Both the position numbers and the translations under genes were made by a program. A stretch of DNA of 64,000 bases from Hymenobacter sp. GOD-10R (lineage in GTDB: Bacteria > Bacteroidota > Bacteroidia > Cytophagales > Hymenobacteraceae), in NCBI RefSeq assembly GCF_035609205.1, contig NZ_CP141184.1:4843001-4907000 (forward strand), in the 5' to 3' direction. Under the pieces are notes generated by a model. It was not told the DNA's origin, searched no databases, and saw only the letters and a program-made list of their open reading frames with translations. How positions within the stretch are numbered: the stretch's first letter is position 1; the number at the start of each line of letters is the position of its first letter. Shown one piece after another: positions 44,307-52,927 of the stretch.

Positions 44307-45160
44307 TGCTCGACTTTCACCTGATCAAAGCGCTACACTCGGCAGCGGGCCCTGCCACGCTGGACGTGCACCTAGCTATTCAACCAGGTGAGTTTGTGGC
44401 GGTATACGGACCCTCAGGGGCAGGCAAAACAACGCTGCTGCGGCTACTAGCCGGCCTGACGCGCCCCGATGACGGGTACTTGCGCACGGGTGCGCAGGTT
44501 TGGTACGATGAGAAGCGCCGCGTGTGGCTGCCGCCAAACCAGCGCTCTATTGGCTTTGTGTTTCAGGATTATGCATTATTCCCGAACATGACCGTGCAGC
44601 AAAACCTCACGTTTGCATTGCCTAACCGGCATGACCAAAAGATGGTGCCGGAGCTGCTAGAACTAACCGGGCTTGAAGCCTTAGCGCACCGCTACCCTCA
44701 ACAGCTCTCGGGCGGGCAACAACAGCGGGTGGCGTTGGCGCGAGCCTTGGCGCGCCGCCCACAGCTGCTGTTGCTGGACGAGCCGCTGGCCGCCGTCGAT
44801 TACCCTACGCGCCAGCATCTGCAACAGGCACTTAGCCACGCACACCATCAGTTTAATTTAACGACCATCCTGGTCAGTCACGATCCGGCAGAAGTGTACG
44901 CCCTAGCCGACCGAGTTGTCGAGCTAGACCTAGGTCAGGTCCGACAAGACGGTCCTCCGAAACTCTTAGCGCCTCCCGCGTCTACTCTAGTCCTCCACGC
45001 TACAATTATAGAACTATTACCCAATCAGCAAGCCCGGCTACGCTTAGGTACCGATGGCAGCACATTGATAGTAGCGTTGCCCAACGACGGTCATATATAC
45101 CAACCCGGCCAGCCGCTTACACTTCGGCCTGCTAGCTGGGAGATTCGCCCTAATGCTTGA
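44306..45160 (+). CDS. modC: Molybdate ABC transporter ATPase ModC
   Basis: 284 residues from ATG at 44306. Walker A GPSGAGKTT near 34-42, Q-loop VFQDYALFP, signature LSGGQQQRVALARALARRP near 132, Walker B LLLLDEP, switch SHD. The last 60 residues (TIIELLPNQQARLRLG, TLIVALPNDG, LTLRPASWEI) form a short TOBE/Mop-like regulatory domain. The longer frame upstream overlaps modB and is not used. No molybdopterin synthesis genes nearby. Confidence 0.93.
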   Translation: MLDFHLIKALHSAAGPATLDVHLAIQPGEFVAVYGPSGAGKTTLLRLLAGLTRPDDGYLRTGAQVWYDEKRRVWLPPNQRSIGFVFQDYALFPNMTVQQNLTFALPNRHDQKMVPELLELTGLEALAHRYPQQLSGGQQQRVALARALARRPQLLLLDEPLAAVDYPTRQHLQQALSHAHHQFNLTTILVSHDPAEVYALADRVVELDLGQVRQDGPPKLLAPPASTLVLHATIIELLPNQQARLRLGTDGSTLIVALPNDGHIYQPGQPLTLRPASWEIRPNA

Positions 45161-45207
45161 AGAGCAAGTCTTAAAACAGCAGCTTTATCTTTAGCCCCGT
45201 TCCTGCG

Positions 45208-45399
45208 TTAGCGACTTAGTCCTTTCGCATACTTATACACCATCATAATCATGGCAATAGCCTGGACAGCTAGTCCGGCCAATGCGAACAGGCCAGACCC
45301 GCTGATGTTCTGCCGCTTCAACAAGCCGCCAACTACGACTAGGGCAATACCAACCAGCAGGAACACAAACAAGCGTTGGTAAGAAGGAAATTTCTCCAT
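45208..45399 (-). CDS. Small two-helix membrane protein
   Basis: 63 residues with two hydrophobic segments (LFVFLLVGIALVVVGGLL and GLFALAGLAVQAIAMIMMVY) and a basic C-terminus. Likely an inner-membrane protein. Function unknown; related short proteins are frequent in Cytophagales. It stands alone between modC and the TonB-like gene, on the opposite strand. Confidence 0.6.
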   Translation of the reverse strand: MEKFPSYQRLFVFLLVGIALVVVGGLLKRQNISGSGLFALAGLAVQAIAMIMMVYKYAKGLSR

Positions 45400-45591
45400 A
45401 CTTAATTGAAAAAGAAATCTGATGATGTCGGAAGCTACATGCTTACTGATATAGCTACTGCGAAGGTTACTACTGTTTGGAAGCCGGATAACTACTGAAT
45501 GTCTACGGTAATCCTGATGCTACGAGCAAGTGATAACTTGGCTCGGATTTAGAACGCCACTGTAACTAGCTGTCGATCATATGTAAGTGCA

Positions 45592-46545
45592 ATGGCTTTT
45601 TTTCGATATAGTACACTATTATTCTCATTTACCTACTGCTCAGCTTGTTTTGGGCAAGCTACGCCGGACGTTAGCAAATCCCACACAGTAGATGCTAGCT
45701 CGTCTGAAAGACTCGTCGAGGTAATGCCGGTTTTTCCGGGTGGGCCTAATCGGTTCCTTGATTTTCTGGCCGACAGTCTACACTATCCGCCGCTGGCCCT
45801 CCGCGACCGAGTGCAAGGGAAAGTGTACGTCTGTTTCACCGTCGACCCAACGGGCAGTGTTACTACTATCTTCGTCAAGCAAGGTCTTCGAGCAGATATA
45901 GATGCTGAGGCGTTACGCAATACGCAGCGGCTTATTCCCATCCATTGGCAACCAGGCACGCAGAACGGACGACCGGTGCCGGTGGTCTATACTGTGCCCC
46001 TCACCTTTTCCATCGCCAACCCACACATGCTCGCCGCGGATTCGCTGGACATAGCGCCGGGCCCAACGATTGTGCTACCTACCAGCGGCTGGCCGGCCAG
46101 CCGCGGCACCCTAGCTCCCGACAAAGGCCTGATCTATGGAAGTTGTGTACAGCGGCTAGGTTTCAGTAGCGGCGGCATGGGCCAGTATGTGCGTCTTCGT
46201 AATCTTGACACAGACAAGGTGTTTCGAATTTTGGTTAAGCCGCTGATGCGCAGTCGAGCAGAAAACGAATTTTGCGTAGCGCTGCCTCCCGGACGTTATG
46301 CCTTGCAGCAATACGAGTACAGCTACGGCATTGAGTCGCTACGAAAAGCGAGCAGGGGCGCAGTTACAGATACCCGCTACACGTTTGTCGTACTACCGGG
46401 AAAGCTCCACTACGTTGGTACTTGGAATTTTAGCGCCTTGCAGAAGCCCCGCTTCACAGATGATAAAGCTGCATTAGACGCTCAGCTTAGCAGCAACTAC
46501 TCCAAGCTTCCTTTCACTGACGCAGTGAAGACGTTACCACAGTAA
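45592..46545 (+). CDS. Exported TonB C-terminal domain protein
   Basis: 317 residues. A signal peptide-like start (residues 1-22, ending CFGQA) replaces the usual TonB membrane anchor and proline-rich linker. A TonB_C domain lies at about 42-145 (VMPVFPGGPNRFLDFLADSL, GKVYVCFTVDPTGSVTTIFV, NGRPVPVVYTVPLTF). The last 170 residues are of unknown fold (GQYVRLRNLDTDKVFRILVK). Without an anchor it is unlikely to transduce energy by the classic route; related anchorless proteins are frequent in Bacteroidota. Confidence 0.8.
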   Translation: MAFFRYSTLLFSFTYCSACFGQATPDVSKSHTVDASSSERLVEVMPVFPGGPNRFLDFLADSLHYPPLALRDRVQGKVYVCFTVDPTGSVTTIFVKQGLRADIDAEALRNTQRLIPIHWQPGTQNGRPVPVVYTVPLTFSIANPHMLAADSLDIAPGPTIVLPTSGWPASRGTLAPDKGLIYGSCVQRLGFSSGGMGQYVRLRNLDTDKVFRILVKPLMRSRAENEFCVALPPGRYALQQYEYSYGIESLRKASRGAVTDTRYTFVVLPGKLHYVGTWNFSALQKPRFTDDKAALDAQLSSNYSKLPFTDAVKTLPQ

Positions 46546-46572
46546 CAGCTCATCACGTCCAGCTTGCACAAA

Positions 46573-46611
46573 CAAAAGAGCCCCGAAACATACCGTTTCG
46601 GGGCTCTTTGC
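46573..46611. terminator. Bidirectional terminator between TonB-like gene and lpd
   Basis: AAAAGAGCCCCGAAAC … GTTTCGGGGCTCTTT stem around ATACC, between convergent genes. Confidence 0.93.
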
Positions 46612-46629
46612 AGTAAAGCAAATGTTCTT

Positions 46630-48024
46630 TTACAAGTGAATCACTTCACCGTAAGCTGCAGCAGCTGCTTCCATAATGGCTTCCGACATCGTCGGGTGCG
46701 GGTGCACAGCCTTGATGATTTCATGGCCGGTAGTTTCGAGCTTACGCGCTACTACTACTTCGGCAATCATCTCGGTCACGTTGGAGCCGATCATGTGAGC
46801 ACCTAGCCACTCGCCGTACTTCTTGTCGAAGATAACTTTCACGAAGCCATCTTTTACGCCGCCAGCGCTGGCTTTACCCGACGCGGAGAAGGGGAATTTA
46901 CCCACCAGCACGTCGTAACCTTGCTTTTTGGCTTCGGCTTCGGTGAGGCCCACCGAGGCAATTTCCGGGGATGCGTAGGTGCAGCCGGGAATGTTCTGGT
47001 AGTTGAGCGGCTCGGGGTGGTGACCGGTGATGGCCTCCACGCAGATGATGCCCTCCGCCGAAGCAACGTGCGCCAGTGCCGGACCGGGAATGATGTCGCC
47101 GATGGCGTAGATGCCGGGCACGTTGGTGCGGTAGAAGTCGTCCACAATCACGCGGCCACGCTCGGTTTTGATACCTAGCTCTTCCAGACCGATGTTCTCA
47201 ATGTTAGTCACCACACCGGCGGCTGACAGCACCACATCGCAGTCGATCTGTTGGTCGCCTTGAGCCGTTTTGATAGTCACTTTGCAGCCAGGGCCGCTAG
47301 TGTCTACTTTGGTTACCTCAGCGCTGGTCAGCACCTTGATACCCATCTTGGTGAAGGATTTCTCCATCTGCTTCGACACCTCTTCGTCCTCGATCGGCAC
47401 GATGCGGGGCAGGAATTCTACCACCGTCACTTCCGACCCCATCGAGCGGTAGAAGTAGGCAAACTCAACGCCGATGGCGCCTGAACCTACTACTACCAAG
47501 CGCTTCGGCATTTGCTCCAGCGTCATGGCTTTGCGGTAGCCAATGATCTTTTTGTCGTCAATCGGCATGGCAGGTAGCTCGCGCGAGCGGGCACCAGTTG
47601 CCAGAATGATGTGCTTGGCCTCCACGGTTTCCTTGCTACCGTCGGCTTTCGTCACCTCCACTTTGCCGGGGGCGAGCAGCTTGCCCACGCCCGAAACGGT
47701 TTCAATTTTATTTTTCTTGAACAAGAAGTTGATGCCTTTGCTCATGCCATCGGCTACGCCGCGGCTGCGCTGAATCACAGCACCAAAGTCATAGCTAGCG
47801 CCTTCGACCTTCAGGCCGTAGTCGCTCGCATGGTTCATGTATTCAAACACTTGGGCACTCTTGAGCAGTGCCTTCGTCGGGATGCAGCCCCAGTTGAGAC
47901 AGATACCGCCGAGCGACTCCCGCTCTACCACGCCTACTTTCAGCCCGAGCTGCGAAGCCCGAATAGCGGCTACGTAGCCGCCGGGGCCGCTGCCGATAAC
48001 GACCAGGTCGTATTGCAATGCCAT
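46630..48024 (-). CDS. lpdA: Dihydrolipoyl dehydrogenase
   Basis: 464-residue flavoprotein (E3) of 2-oxo acid dehydrogenase and glycine cleavage complexes. FAD motif GSGPGGYVAAIRA (12-24), redox disulfide in GGICLNWGCIPTKALLKSA near residue 40-58, NAD motif VVGSGAIGVEFAYFY near 180, and the active His-Glu in HPHPTMSEA near 445. No E1/E2 genes nearby. On the minus strand TATCTTTG at 48098-48091 is a likely -7 element 67 nt upstream. Confidence 0.95.
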   Translation of the reverse strand: MALQYDLVVIGSGPGGYVAAIRASQLGLKVGVVERESLGGICLNWGCIPTKALLKSAQVFEYMNHASDYGLKVEGASYDFGAVIQRSRGVADGMSKGINFLFKKNKIETVSGVGKLLAPGKVEVTKADGSKETVEAKHIILATGARSRELPAMPIDDKKIIGYRKAMTLEQMPKRLVVVGSGAIGVEFAYFYRSMGSEVTVVEFLPRIVPIEDEEVSKQMEKSFTKMGIKVLTSAEVTKVDTSGPGCKVTIKTAQGDQQIDCDVVLSAAGVVTNIENIGLEELGIKTERGRVIVDDFYRTNVPGIYAIGDIIPGPALAHVASAEGIICVEAITGHHPEPLNYQNIPGCTYASPEIASVGLTEAEAKKQGYDVLVGKFPFSASGKASAGGVKDGFVKVIFDKKYGEWLGAHMIGSNVTEMIAEVVVARKLETTGHEIIKAVHPHPTMSEAIMEAAAAAYGEVIHL

Positions 48025-48248
48025 GTTAATTGTCTTGAAGAGAACAGATTAGTAAAGAGAACCGCGCCGGGCCGGGGCCGGGAGGCGCGACAAAGATAAC
48101 CAGCGTTTGCTACCCACCATAACCTAGGGTCGATGGCTAATGTTAGAGCAGCTACAAAGTAGAAATGATCAATAGTTACCCCTTCAAACACTTCTGCTAC
48201 GTAGAAAGTGCAAACCGGCCACCGGCGCCACCTTCTCACCATACCACG

Positions 48249-48470
48249 ATGAAACACGCTTTACTTACCATACTTTCTGGGTTTTCTACGCTGCTGCTTA
48301 CCACGCAGTGCGCCACCACCACCGAAGCCGAAAAACCAAGCCTAGAAGCGCGACGCGCCCTTCTCTCGGAGAAGCCTGAGCCCCGCGTGCGCGACTCCGT
48401 AGGTGTTGACACCACCGGCGCTTCCGCCACCGCACCCGACGCGAAGGTTTCGGCCACGCAGCGCCCCTAG
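48249..48470 (+). CDS. Short lipoprotein of unknown function
   Basis: 73 residues from ATG at 48249. Signal segment ALLTILSGFSTLLLTTQC with lipobox LTTQC, then about 50 polar residues (EKPSLEARRALLSEKPEPRV, TGASATAPDAK) without a fold I recognise. The Thr/Ala/Pro-rich mature part is probably disordered. The frame opens upstream at 48165 but the added residues do not improve it. Repeat copy 2 follows. Confidence 0.6.
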   Translation: MKHALLTILSGFSTLLLTTQCATTTEAEKPSLEARRALLSEKPEPRVRDSVGVDTTGASATAPDAKVSATQRP

Positions 48471-48493
48471 CTTTTACTTTATCAAGAATTGTG

Positions 48494-48597
48494 GAACGTC
48501 ATGCTGAGCTTGCCGAAGCATCTCGCGTGCTGACGTTGCGATAGTAATCTGATTACCATTGCACGCGAGATGCTTCGGCAAGCTCAGCGTGACGTTC
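48494..48597. repeat. Long palindromic repeat, copy 2
   Basis: Arms 48494-48530 and 48561-48597 (37 nt, one mismatch) around a 30-nt loop. Arm is GAACGTCATGCTGAGCTTGC followed by CGAAGCATCTCGCGTGC. Lies between the convergent lipoprotein gene and the flavoprotein gene at 48631. Confidence 0.95.
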
Positions 48598-48630
48598 ACA
48601 TTCTACTTTACATCTTACGTGAGCTATTCT

Positions 48631-49875
48631 CTATAGCTTCCCCCCAAATAGAAGCTTGAGGTAAAAGCTAGGTTGGCGCAGCCGTTCGCGCAGATCCAAA
48701 TCGACGAACATGCTCGACAACGTCGCGGCTAATGTGGGGTTGTTCGTGGCGCGGTTGGCTATGAAGTTGAATAGCCATGGATAATTCAGCAGCCGCTGCA
48801 TGGCGTGGCTCAGGCGTAGCTCCTGCCCGAGCCGACGGTACACAGCTGCATCGTACTGGCGCAGAAAGCTAGGGGTAACATCTTGAGCGGCCAGGGCCTT
48901 GGCTGCCCAGTCGGCTGCGTGGCGCCCACTGACCATGGCGTGGCTAATACCTTCGCCGGTAAACGGGTCGATGAGCGAACCGGCGTCGCCGAGCAGCATA
49001 TATCCCTCGCCTGACAGCATCCTACGCTTTGAGCCGAGTGGCAGACCAAAGCCTCGGACCGGGCCTAGGCGCTCGGCATTCGCGAAGCGGTTTTTTAGTG
49101 CTGGGTGCGTCACGAGCATTTCGTTTAAACGTTCACGCAGGTTTACTTTTTTGCTCGAAACAGCCTCCGTCAGCATGCCTACGCCTACGTTGGCCTGCCC
49201 GTTTGGCAAAGGAAAGATCCAGAGGTACCCGGGCAAAAACTCTTCGAGAAAGTGTAGCTCAATGAAATTTTCCGCGTTCATGCCCGTCACGCCCTGGTAG
49301 TAGGTGCGCAAGCCGGCACAATGATGCGCCGGCTCTAGCGCATGCCCGGCTATTTGGCGGGCAAAAGCTGATTGCGCGCCATTGGCTACTAGTAGCAGCT
49401 TAGCCGAAATTTCGACAGCGCCATCGGCCGTACCTAGGTCCCAGCGGCCTTCCTTGGTGCACTCGTGACGTACGATGTCTACGCCTTCGAGCAGCTCAAT
49501 TTCGGGACGGCGACGCACTTCCTCGATCAGAAAATTGTCGAAGTCGAGGCGCTTGGCGACATGGCCTACCACGTCGGTGGTGCCGCCAGTCGTAGGCTTG
49601 AAAGGGATGCTGAGCCGTCGGCCGTTTGGGGCAAAGAAGTCGATACCCCAGGCGGGCACTTGCATGGGCGAAGCGGCGAGCTTACCCGGCAGATCGGCAC
49701 CAATGCGGCGCAACTCCATGATGACTTTGCCGCTGAGTGCGTCGCCGCAGATCTTATCCCGCGGAAAGGTGGCACGGTCTACCAGAAGGCAGCGGTGGCC
49801 GGCGTTAGCTAGGTGCAGGGCGGCGGTAGCGCCACCCGGTCCGGCCCCAAGAATGCAAATGTCGACTTCACGCAT
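48631..49875 (-). CDS. Geranylgeranyl reductase family flavoprotein
   Basis: 414 residues from ATG at 49875. FAD motif VDICILGAGPGGATAALHLA at 3-22, DRATFPRDKICGDALSG (the family's PRxKxCG motif), and GLPLGSKRRMLSGEGYMLLG with GDAGSLIDPFTGEGISHAM near 285-305. Members reduce prenyl chains (chlorophyll, archaeal lipids, menaquinone) or act as general oxidoreductases. In a carotenoid-forming Bacteroidota a lipid or menaquinone substrate is possible, not shown. Confidence 0.88.
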   Translation of the reverse strand: MREVDICILGAGPGGATAALHLANAGHRCLLVDRATFPRDKICGDALSGKVIMELRRIGADLPGKLAASPMQVPAWGIDFFAPNGRRLSIPFKPTTGGTTDVVGHVAKRLDFDNFLIEEVRRRPEIELLEGVDIVRHECTKEGRWDLGTADGAVEISAKLLLVANGAQSAFARQIAGHALEPAHHCAGLRTYYQGVTGMNAENFIELHFLEEFLPGYLWIFPLPNGQANVGVGMLTEAVSSKKVNLRERLNEMLVTHPALKNRFANAERLGPVRGFGLPLGSKRRMLSGEGYMLLGDAGSLIDPFTGEGISHAMVSGRHAADWAAKALAAQDVTPSFLRQYDAAVYRRLGQELRLSHAMQRLLNYPWLFNFIANRATNNPTLAATLSSMFVDLDLRERLRQPSFYLKLLFGGKL

Positions 49876-50027
49876 GAACAATAGCAGTTAGCTGATAGCC
49901 ATTGGTGGCTAGCGTCTCAACCATAACAGCGCTGCAAGCTACGCACTTGATTGCTTTGCCCAGACTTTCTACAAAAGCTAGCGGCTAACAGCCGGATGCT
50001 AACAGCTCCATTTACTACCTTCGCCGC

Positions 50028-50777
50028 ATGACAAAAATGCTCGACGGAAAAACCGCCCTCGTCACGGGCGCTTCCAAAGGAATCGGCCGCGCTATTGCGG
50101 CGCATTTCGCTCAGCTAGGTGCCAATGTGGCGTTCACCTACCTTTCCAGCGTGGAAAAAGGCCAGCAGCTCGAACAGGAACTGGCGGCGTACGGCACCAA
50201 AATCAAAGGTTTCCGCTCCGATGCTTCCGACTACGCCCAGGCTGAAAAGCTAGTCGACGATGTGGTAGCCGAGTTCGGCAAGCTAGATATTCTAGTAAAC
50301 AACGCTGGCATCACGCAAGATGGCTTGCTCATGCGCATGAGTGAGCAGCAGTGGGATCAAGTGCTGAACGTGAACCTCAAGTCGGTTTTCAACCTCACCA
50401 AAGCGGCCACTAAGCCTATGATGCGCGCCAAAGCAGGCAGCATCATCAACATGACATCGGTCGTGGGCATCAAAGGCAACGCCGGCCAGGCCAACTACGC
50501 CGCTTCGAAAGCGGGCATCATTGGCTTCACCAAATCGGTGGCCTTGGAGCTAGGTTCGCGCAATATCCGCTGCAATGCCATTGCGCCCGGCTTCATCGAA
50601 ACCGAGATGACCGGCGCCCTCGACCCCAAGCAAGTTGACGAGTGGCGCAAGGCTATTCCGCTCAAGCGTGGTGGCTCGCCGGAAGATGTTGCCAAAGCCA
50701 CGGCTTTCCTAGCTTCGGATGATTCCGCGTACATCACCGGCCAAGTGTTGCAGGTCGACGGTGGCATGCTGACCTAG
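50028..50777 (+). CDS. fabG: 3-oxoacyl-ACP reductase FabG
   Basis: 249-residue short-chain reductase of fatty acid elongation. Cofactor motif TGASKGIG at 14-21, NNAG near 92, catalytic Ser in NMTSVVG near 140 and YAASKAG with Tyr/Lys near 153-157; the NADP-type and EMTGAL segments match FabG. A TACCTTCG element at 50016-50023 lies 5 nt before the ATG, so either the transcript is almost leaderless or the element is chance. Confidence 0.93.
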   Translation: MTKMLDGKTALVTGASKGIGRAIAAHFAQLGANVAFTYLSSVEKGQQLEQELAAYGTKIKGFRSDASDYAQAEKLVDDVVAEFGKLDILVNNAGITQDGLLMRMSEQQWDQVLNVNLKSVFNLTKAATKPMMRAKAGSIINMTSVVGIKGNAGQANYAASKAGIIGFTKSVALELGSRNIRCNAIAPGFIETEMTGALDPKQVDEWRKAIPLKRGGSPEDVAKATAFLASDDSAYITGQVLQVDGGMLT

Positions 50778-50811
50778 GTTTTTCTTTCCTTTTTCTGAAC
50801 AAGATTAAAAC

Positions 50812-50858
50812 GTGTCGGGTTGTTAGGCCTTGGTTAAAAGGGCTTGGCAACCCGACAC
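50812..50858 (+). terminator. Hairpin after fabG
   Basis: GTGTCGGGTTG (50812-50822) pairs with CAACCCGACAC (50848-50858), with inner AGGCC/GGCTT pairing. Poor T-tract, so a factor-dependent or weak terminator. Confidence 0.6.
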
Positions 50859-50868
50859 TTCGTTGTGT

Positions 50869-50954
50869 GTAGCGCGAACTCAGTCGTTCGCGTATCGCCG
50901 CACCATCCATCTAGTCGTCGTTCTGCGATACGCGCGCTCCAGAGTTCGCGCTAC
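50869..50954. repeat. Diverged REP-like long inverted repeat before the MFS gene
   Basis: GTAGCGCGAACT (50869-50880) pairs with AGTTCGCGCTAC (50943-50954); inner arms GCGTATCG (50890-50897) and CGATACGC (50926-50933) extend the stem. Shares the GTAGCGCGAA head with the family at 19512-19712 and 40255-40282. It lies in the leader region of the MFS gene. Confidence 0.85.
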
Positions 50955-50970
50955 AATCAATCTGTTTCTA

Positions 50971-52149
50971 ATGAAATCAAAACTTGCACTTGTGCCCCTC
51001 ACGCTAGGCGGGCTCGGCATCGGCATGACCGAGTTTGTCATGATGGGTATTCTGCCGGATATCGCTCACGCCATGCACATTTCCATTCCTACGGCGGGGC
51101 ACTTCATCTCGGCGTATGCACTAGGCGTGGTGGTAGGGGCGCCGCTGCTGGTGGCCCTCACGGGCAAGCTGCCCCCAAAACAGATCCTGGCCTTGCTCAT
51201 GGGCTTGTTTGCGCTAGGCAATGGGCTTTCGGTATTTGCACCTAGCTACGGCATCATGCTCCTAACGCGCTTTATTTCTGGCCTGCCGCACGGCGCCTTC
51301 TTTGGTGTGGGTGCTGTGGTAGCCGGACGCTTAGCAACACCGGGCAAAGAAGCGCAGGCGGTGTCCATCATGTTTGCCGGGTTGACCATCGCCAATATTA
51401 TCGGCGTACCCATCGGCACCTACCTAGGGCATAACTTCAGCTGGCGTATTCCTTTCGTGCTGATCGTAGTGGTGGCGTTGGTAACCGTAGTAAGCGTGCG
51501 TCGCTTGCTCCCCGATCTGCCGGCCAAAAACACGCGCCTGCAAGATGAGTTTCACGCTTTCACCAAGCTAGAGCCCTGGATGATCATTGCCATTACGGTG
51601 CTCGGCAACGGTGGCTTTTTCGCGTGGTTCAGCTACATCGTGCCGCTGTTTACGGAGGTAGCAGGCTTCAGCAACAATGCCGTGACGTTTCTGATGGTGC
51701 TGGCTGGCGTGGGTATGGCTTTGGGCAATATCCTAGGTGGCTGGCTTACCGACCGCATGTCGCCGCTGCGCGCTACCACGTGGCTGCTCATGGCTATGAC
51801 GACGGCCTTACTCGTCATCCCCATTGCAGCCCACCATCAAATCCCTACCATCCTGATGACCATCCTGACGGGTGGCCTAGCTTTTTCAACTGCAGCCCCT
51901 ATTCAGATGCTAATGATTCGGGCGGCGAAAGGCTCCGAAATGCTGGCTTCTTCGCTGAGCCAATCGGGCTTTAACACGGGCAACGCACTCGGAGCCTACC
52001 TAGGTGGCTTGCCGATTGCGGCCGGCCTTGGCTACACCTCGCCGGAACTGGTAGGTGCTGTTATGGTCGCTGGCGGTATTCTGTTTTGTATCGGCTTGAT
52101 TCTCAAAAGACGCAAGCAGGTGCAGCAGTTGGAGCTGGTAGCAGGGTAA
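50971..52149 (+). CDS. MFS transporter (AraJ/YdhP-like)
   Basis: 392 residues from ATG at 50971. Twelve membrane segments. LGGLGIGMTEFVMMGILPDI and SAYALGVVVGAPLLVALTGK with RFISGLPHGAFFGVGAVVA are typical of the DHA1 sugar/drug efflux group that includes E. coli AraJ and YdhP. Substrate unknown. The frame extends upstream through the inverted repeat but those residues are not membrane-like. Confidence 0.9.
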   Translation: MKSKLALVPLTLGGLGIGMTEFVMMGILPDIAHAMHISIPTAGHFISAYALGVVVGAPLLVALTGKLPPKQILALLMGLFALGNGLSVFAPSYGIMLLTRFISGLPHGAFFGVGAVVAGRLATPGKEAQAVSIMFAGLTIANIIGVPIGTYLGHNFSWRIPFVLIVVVALVTVVSVRRLLPDLPAKNTRLQDEFHAFTKLEPWMIIAITVLGNGGFFAWFSYIVPLFTEVAGFSNNAVTFLMVLAGVGMALGNILGGWLTDRMSPLRATTWLLMAMTTALLVIPIAAHHQIPTILMTILTGGLAFSTAAPIQMLMIRAAKGSEMLASSLSQSGFNTGNALGAYLGGLPIAAGLGYTSPELVGAVMVAGGILFCIGLILKRRKQVQQLELVAG

Positions 52150-52162
52150 GTTTTGATAACCT

Positions 52163-52888
52163 ATGCGCAAACGTAATTTCTATTGGAGCCTAGCTGGTGT
52201 TGTATTGCTCTGCGCGTTTGTAGGTGGATTGAGTGCTGGTCCCAACGTTCCTTACTTCCATCGTTTCGAGAGGCGTGTACATCACTGGCTCCACCGCCAA
52301 AAGGCAGAGTATGCTTCCGAACAATTTGTTGCGGACCTAGGAAGTCAGTTGCACAATGGAGATTTGATTTTTCAAACTTCCACATCAGCTCAGAGCCAAG
52401 CCATTCAACTCGCTACCCACTCTGCTTATAGCCATTGTGGCGTCTTATTCAAAAAGGAGAATAAGTGGTATGTATTTGAAGCCGTGCAGCCAGTAAGCGA
52501 GACTCCGTTATCAGCCTGGATTGCCCGAGGCAAAGAGGGACACTTTGCAGTAAAGCGCCTGCATGATGCGGCTGCCGTGCTGACGCCTACTACCCTACGG
52601 CACCTCAGAGAAGCAGGCGAGCAATACCGTGGCAAGAACTACGATCTATACTTTGGCTGGTCCGACGATCGTATCTACTGCTCAGAACTGCTGTGGAAAA
52701 TGTACTACCAAGCCACAAAGCGCAAAATAGGCCAGCTTCAAAACTTACGAGACTTTGACTTGAGCCATCCGGCCGTACAACAAAAGATGCGCGAGCGGTA
52801 CGGCAGCCAGGTACCGCTCGATGAAAAAGTTATTTCGCCCGTGCAGATGTTTAATAGCTCGGAACTAGTGACAGTGGTACAACGCTGA
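52163..52888 (+). CDS. YiiX/YebB-like NlpC/P60-type cysteine hydrolase
   Basis: 241 residues. An N-terminal membrane segment or signal (FYWSLAGVVLLCAFVGGLSA) is followed by HNGDLIFQTSTSAQSQAIQL, ATHSAYSHCGVLF and DRIYCSELLWKMYY. That His … Cys order is the permuted papain-like fold of the YiiX family, with His in SHCG and Cys in YCSEL as likely catalytic pair. Substrate (lipid or peptide amide) unknown. It starts 13 bp after the MFS gene, so they may be cotranscribed. Confidence 0.85.
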   Translation: MRKRNFYWSLAGVVLLCAFVGGLSAGPNVPYFHRFERRVHHWLHRQKAEYASEQFVADLGSQLHNGDLIFQTSTSAQSQAIQLATHSAYSHCGVLFKKENKWYVFEAVQPVSETPLSAWIARGKEGHFAVKRLHDAAAVLTPTTLRHLREAGEQYRGKNYDLYFGWSDDRIYCSELLWKMYYQATKRKIGQLQNLRDFDLSHPAVQQKMRERYGSQVPLDEKVISPVQMFNSSELVTVVQR

Positions 52889-52927
52889 ATCACTAGTGCT
52901 GTGCTGCCTGTAACGTTACGCCGTCAT

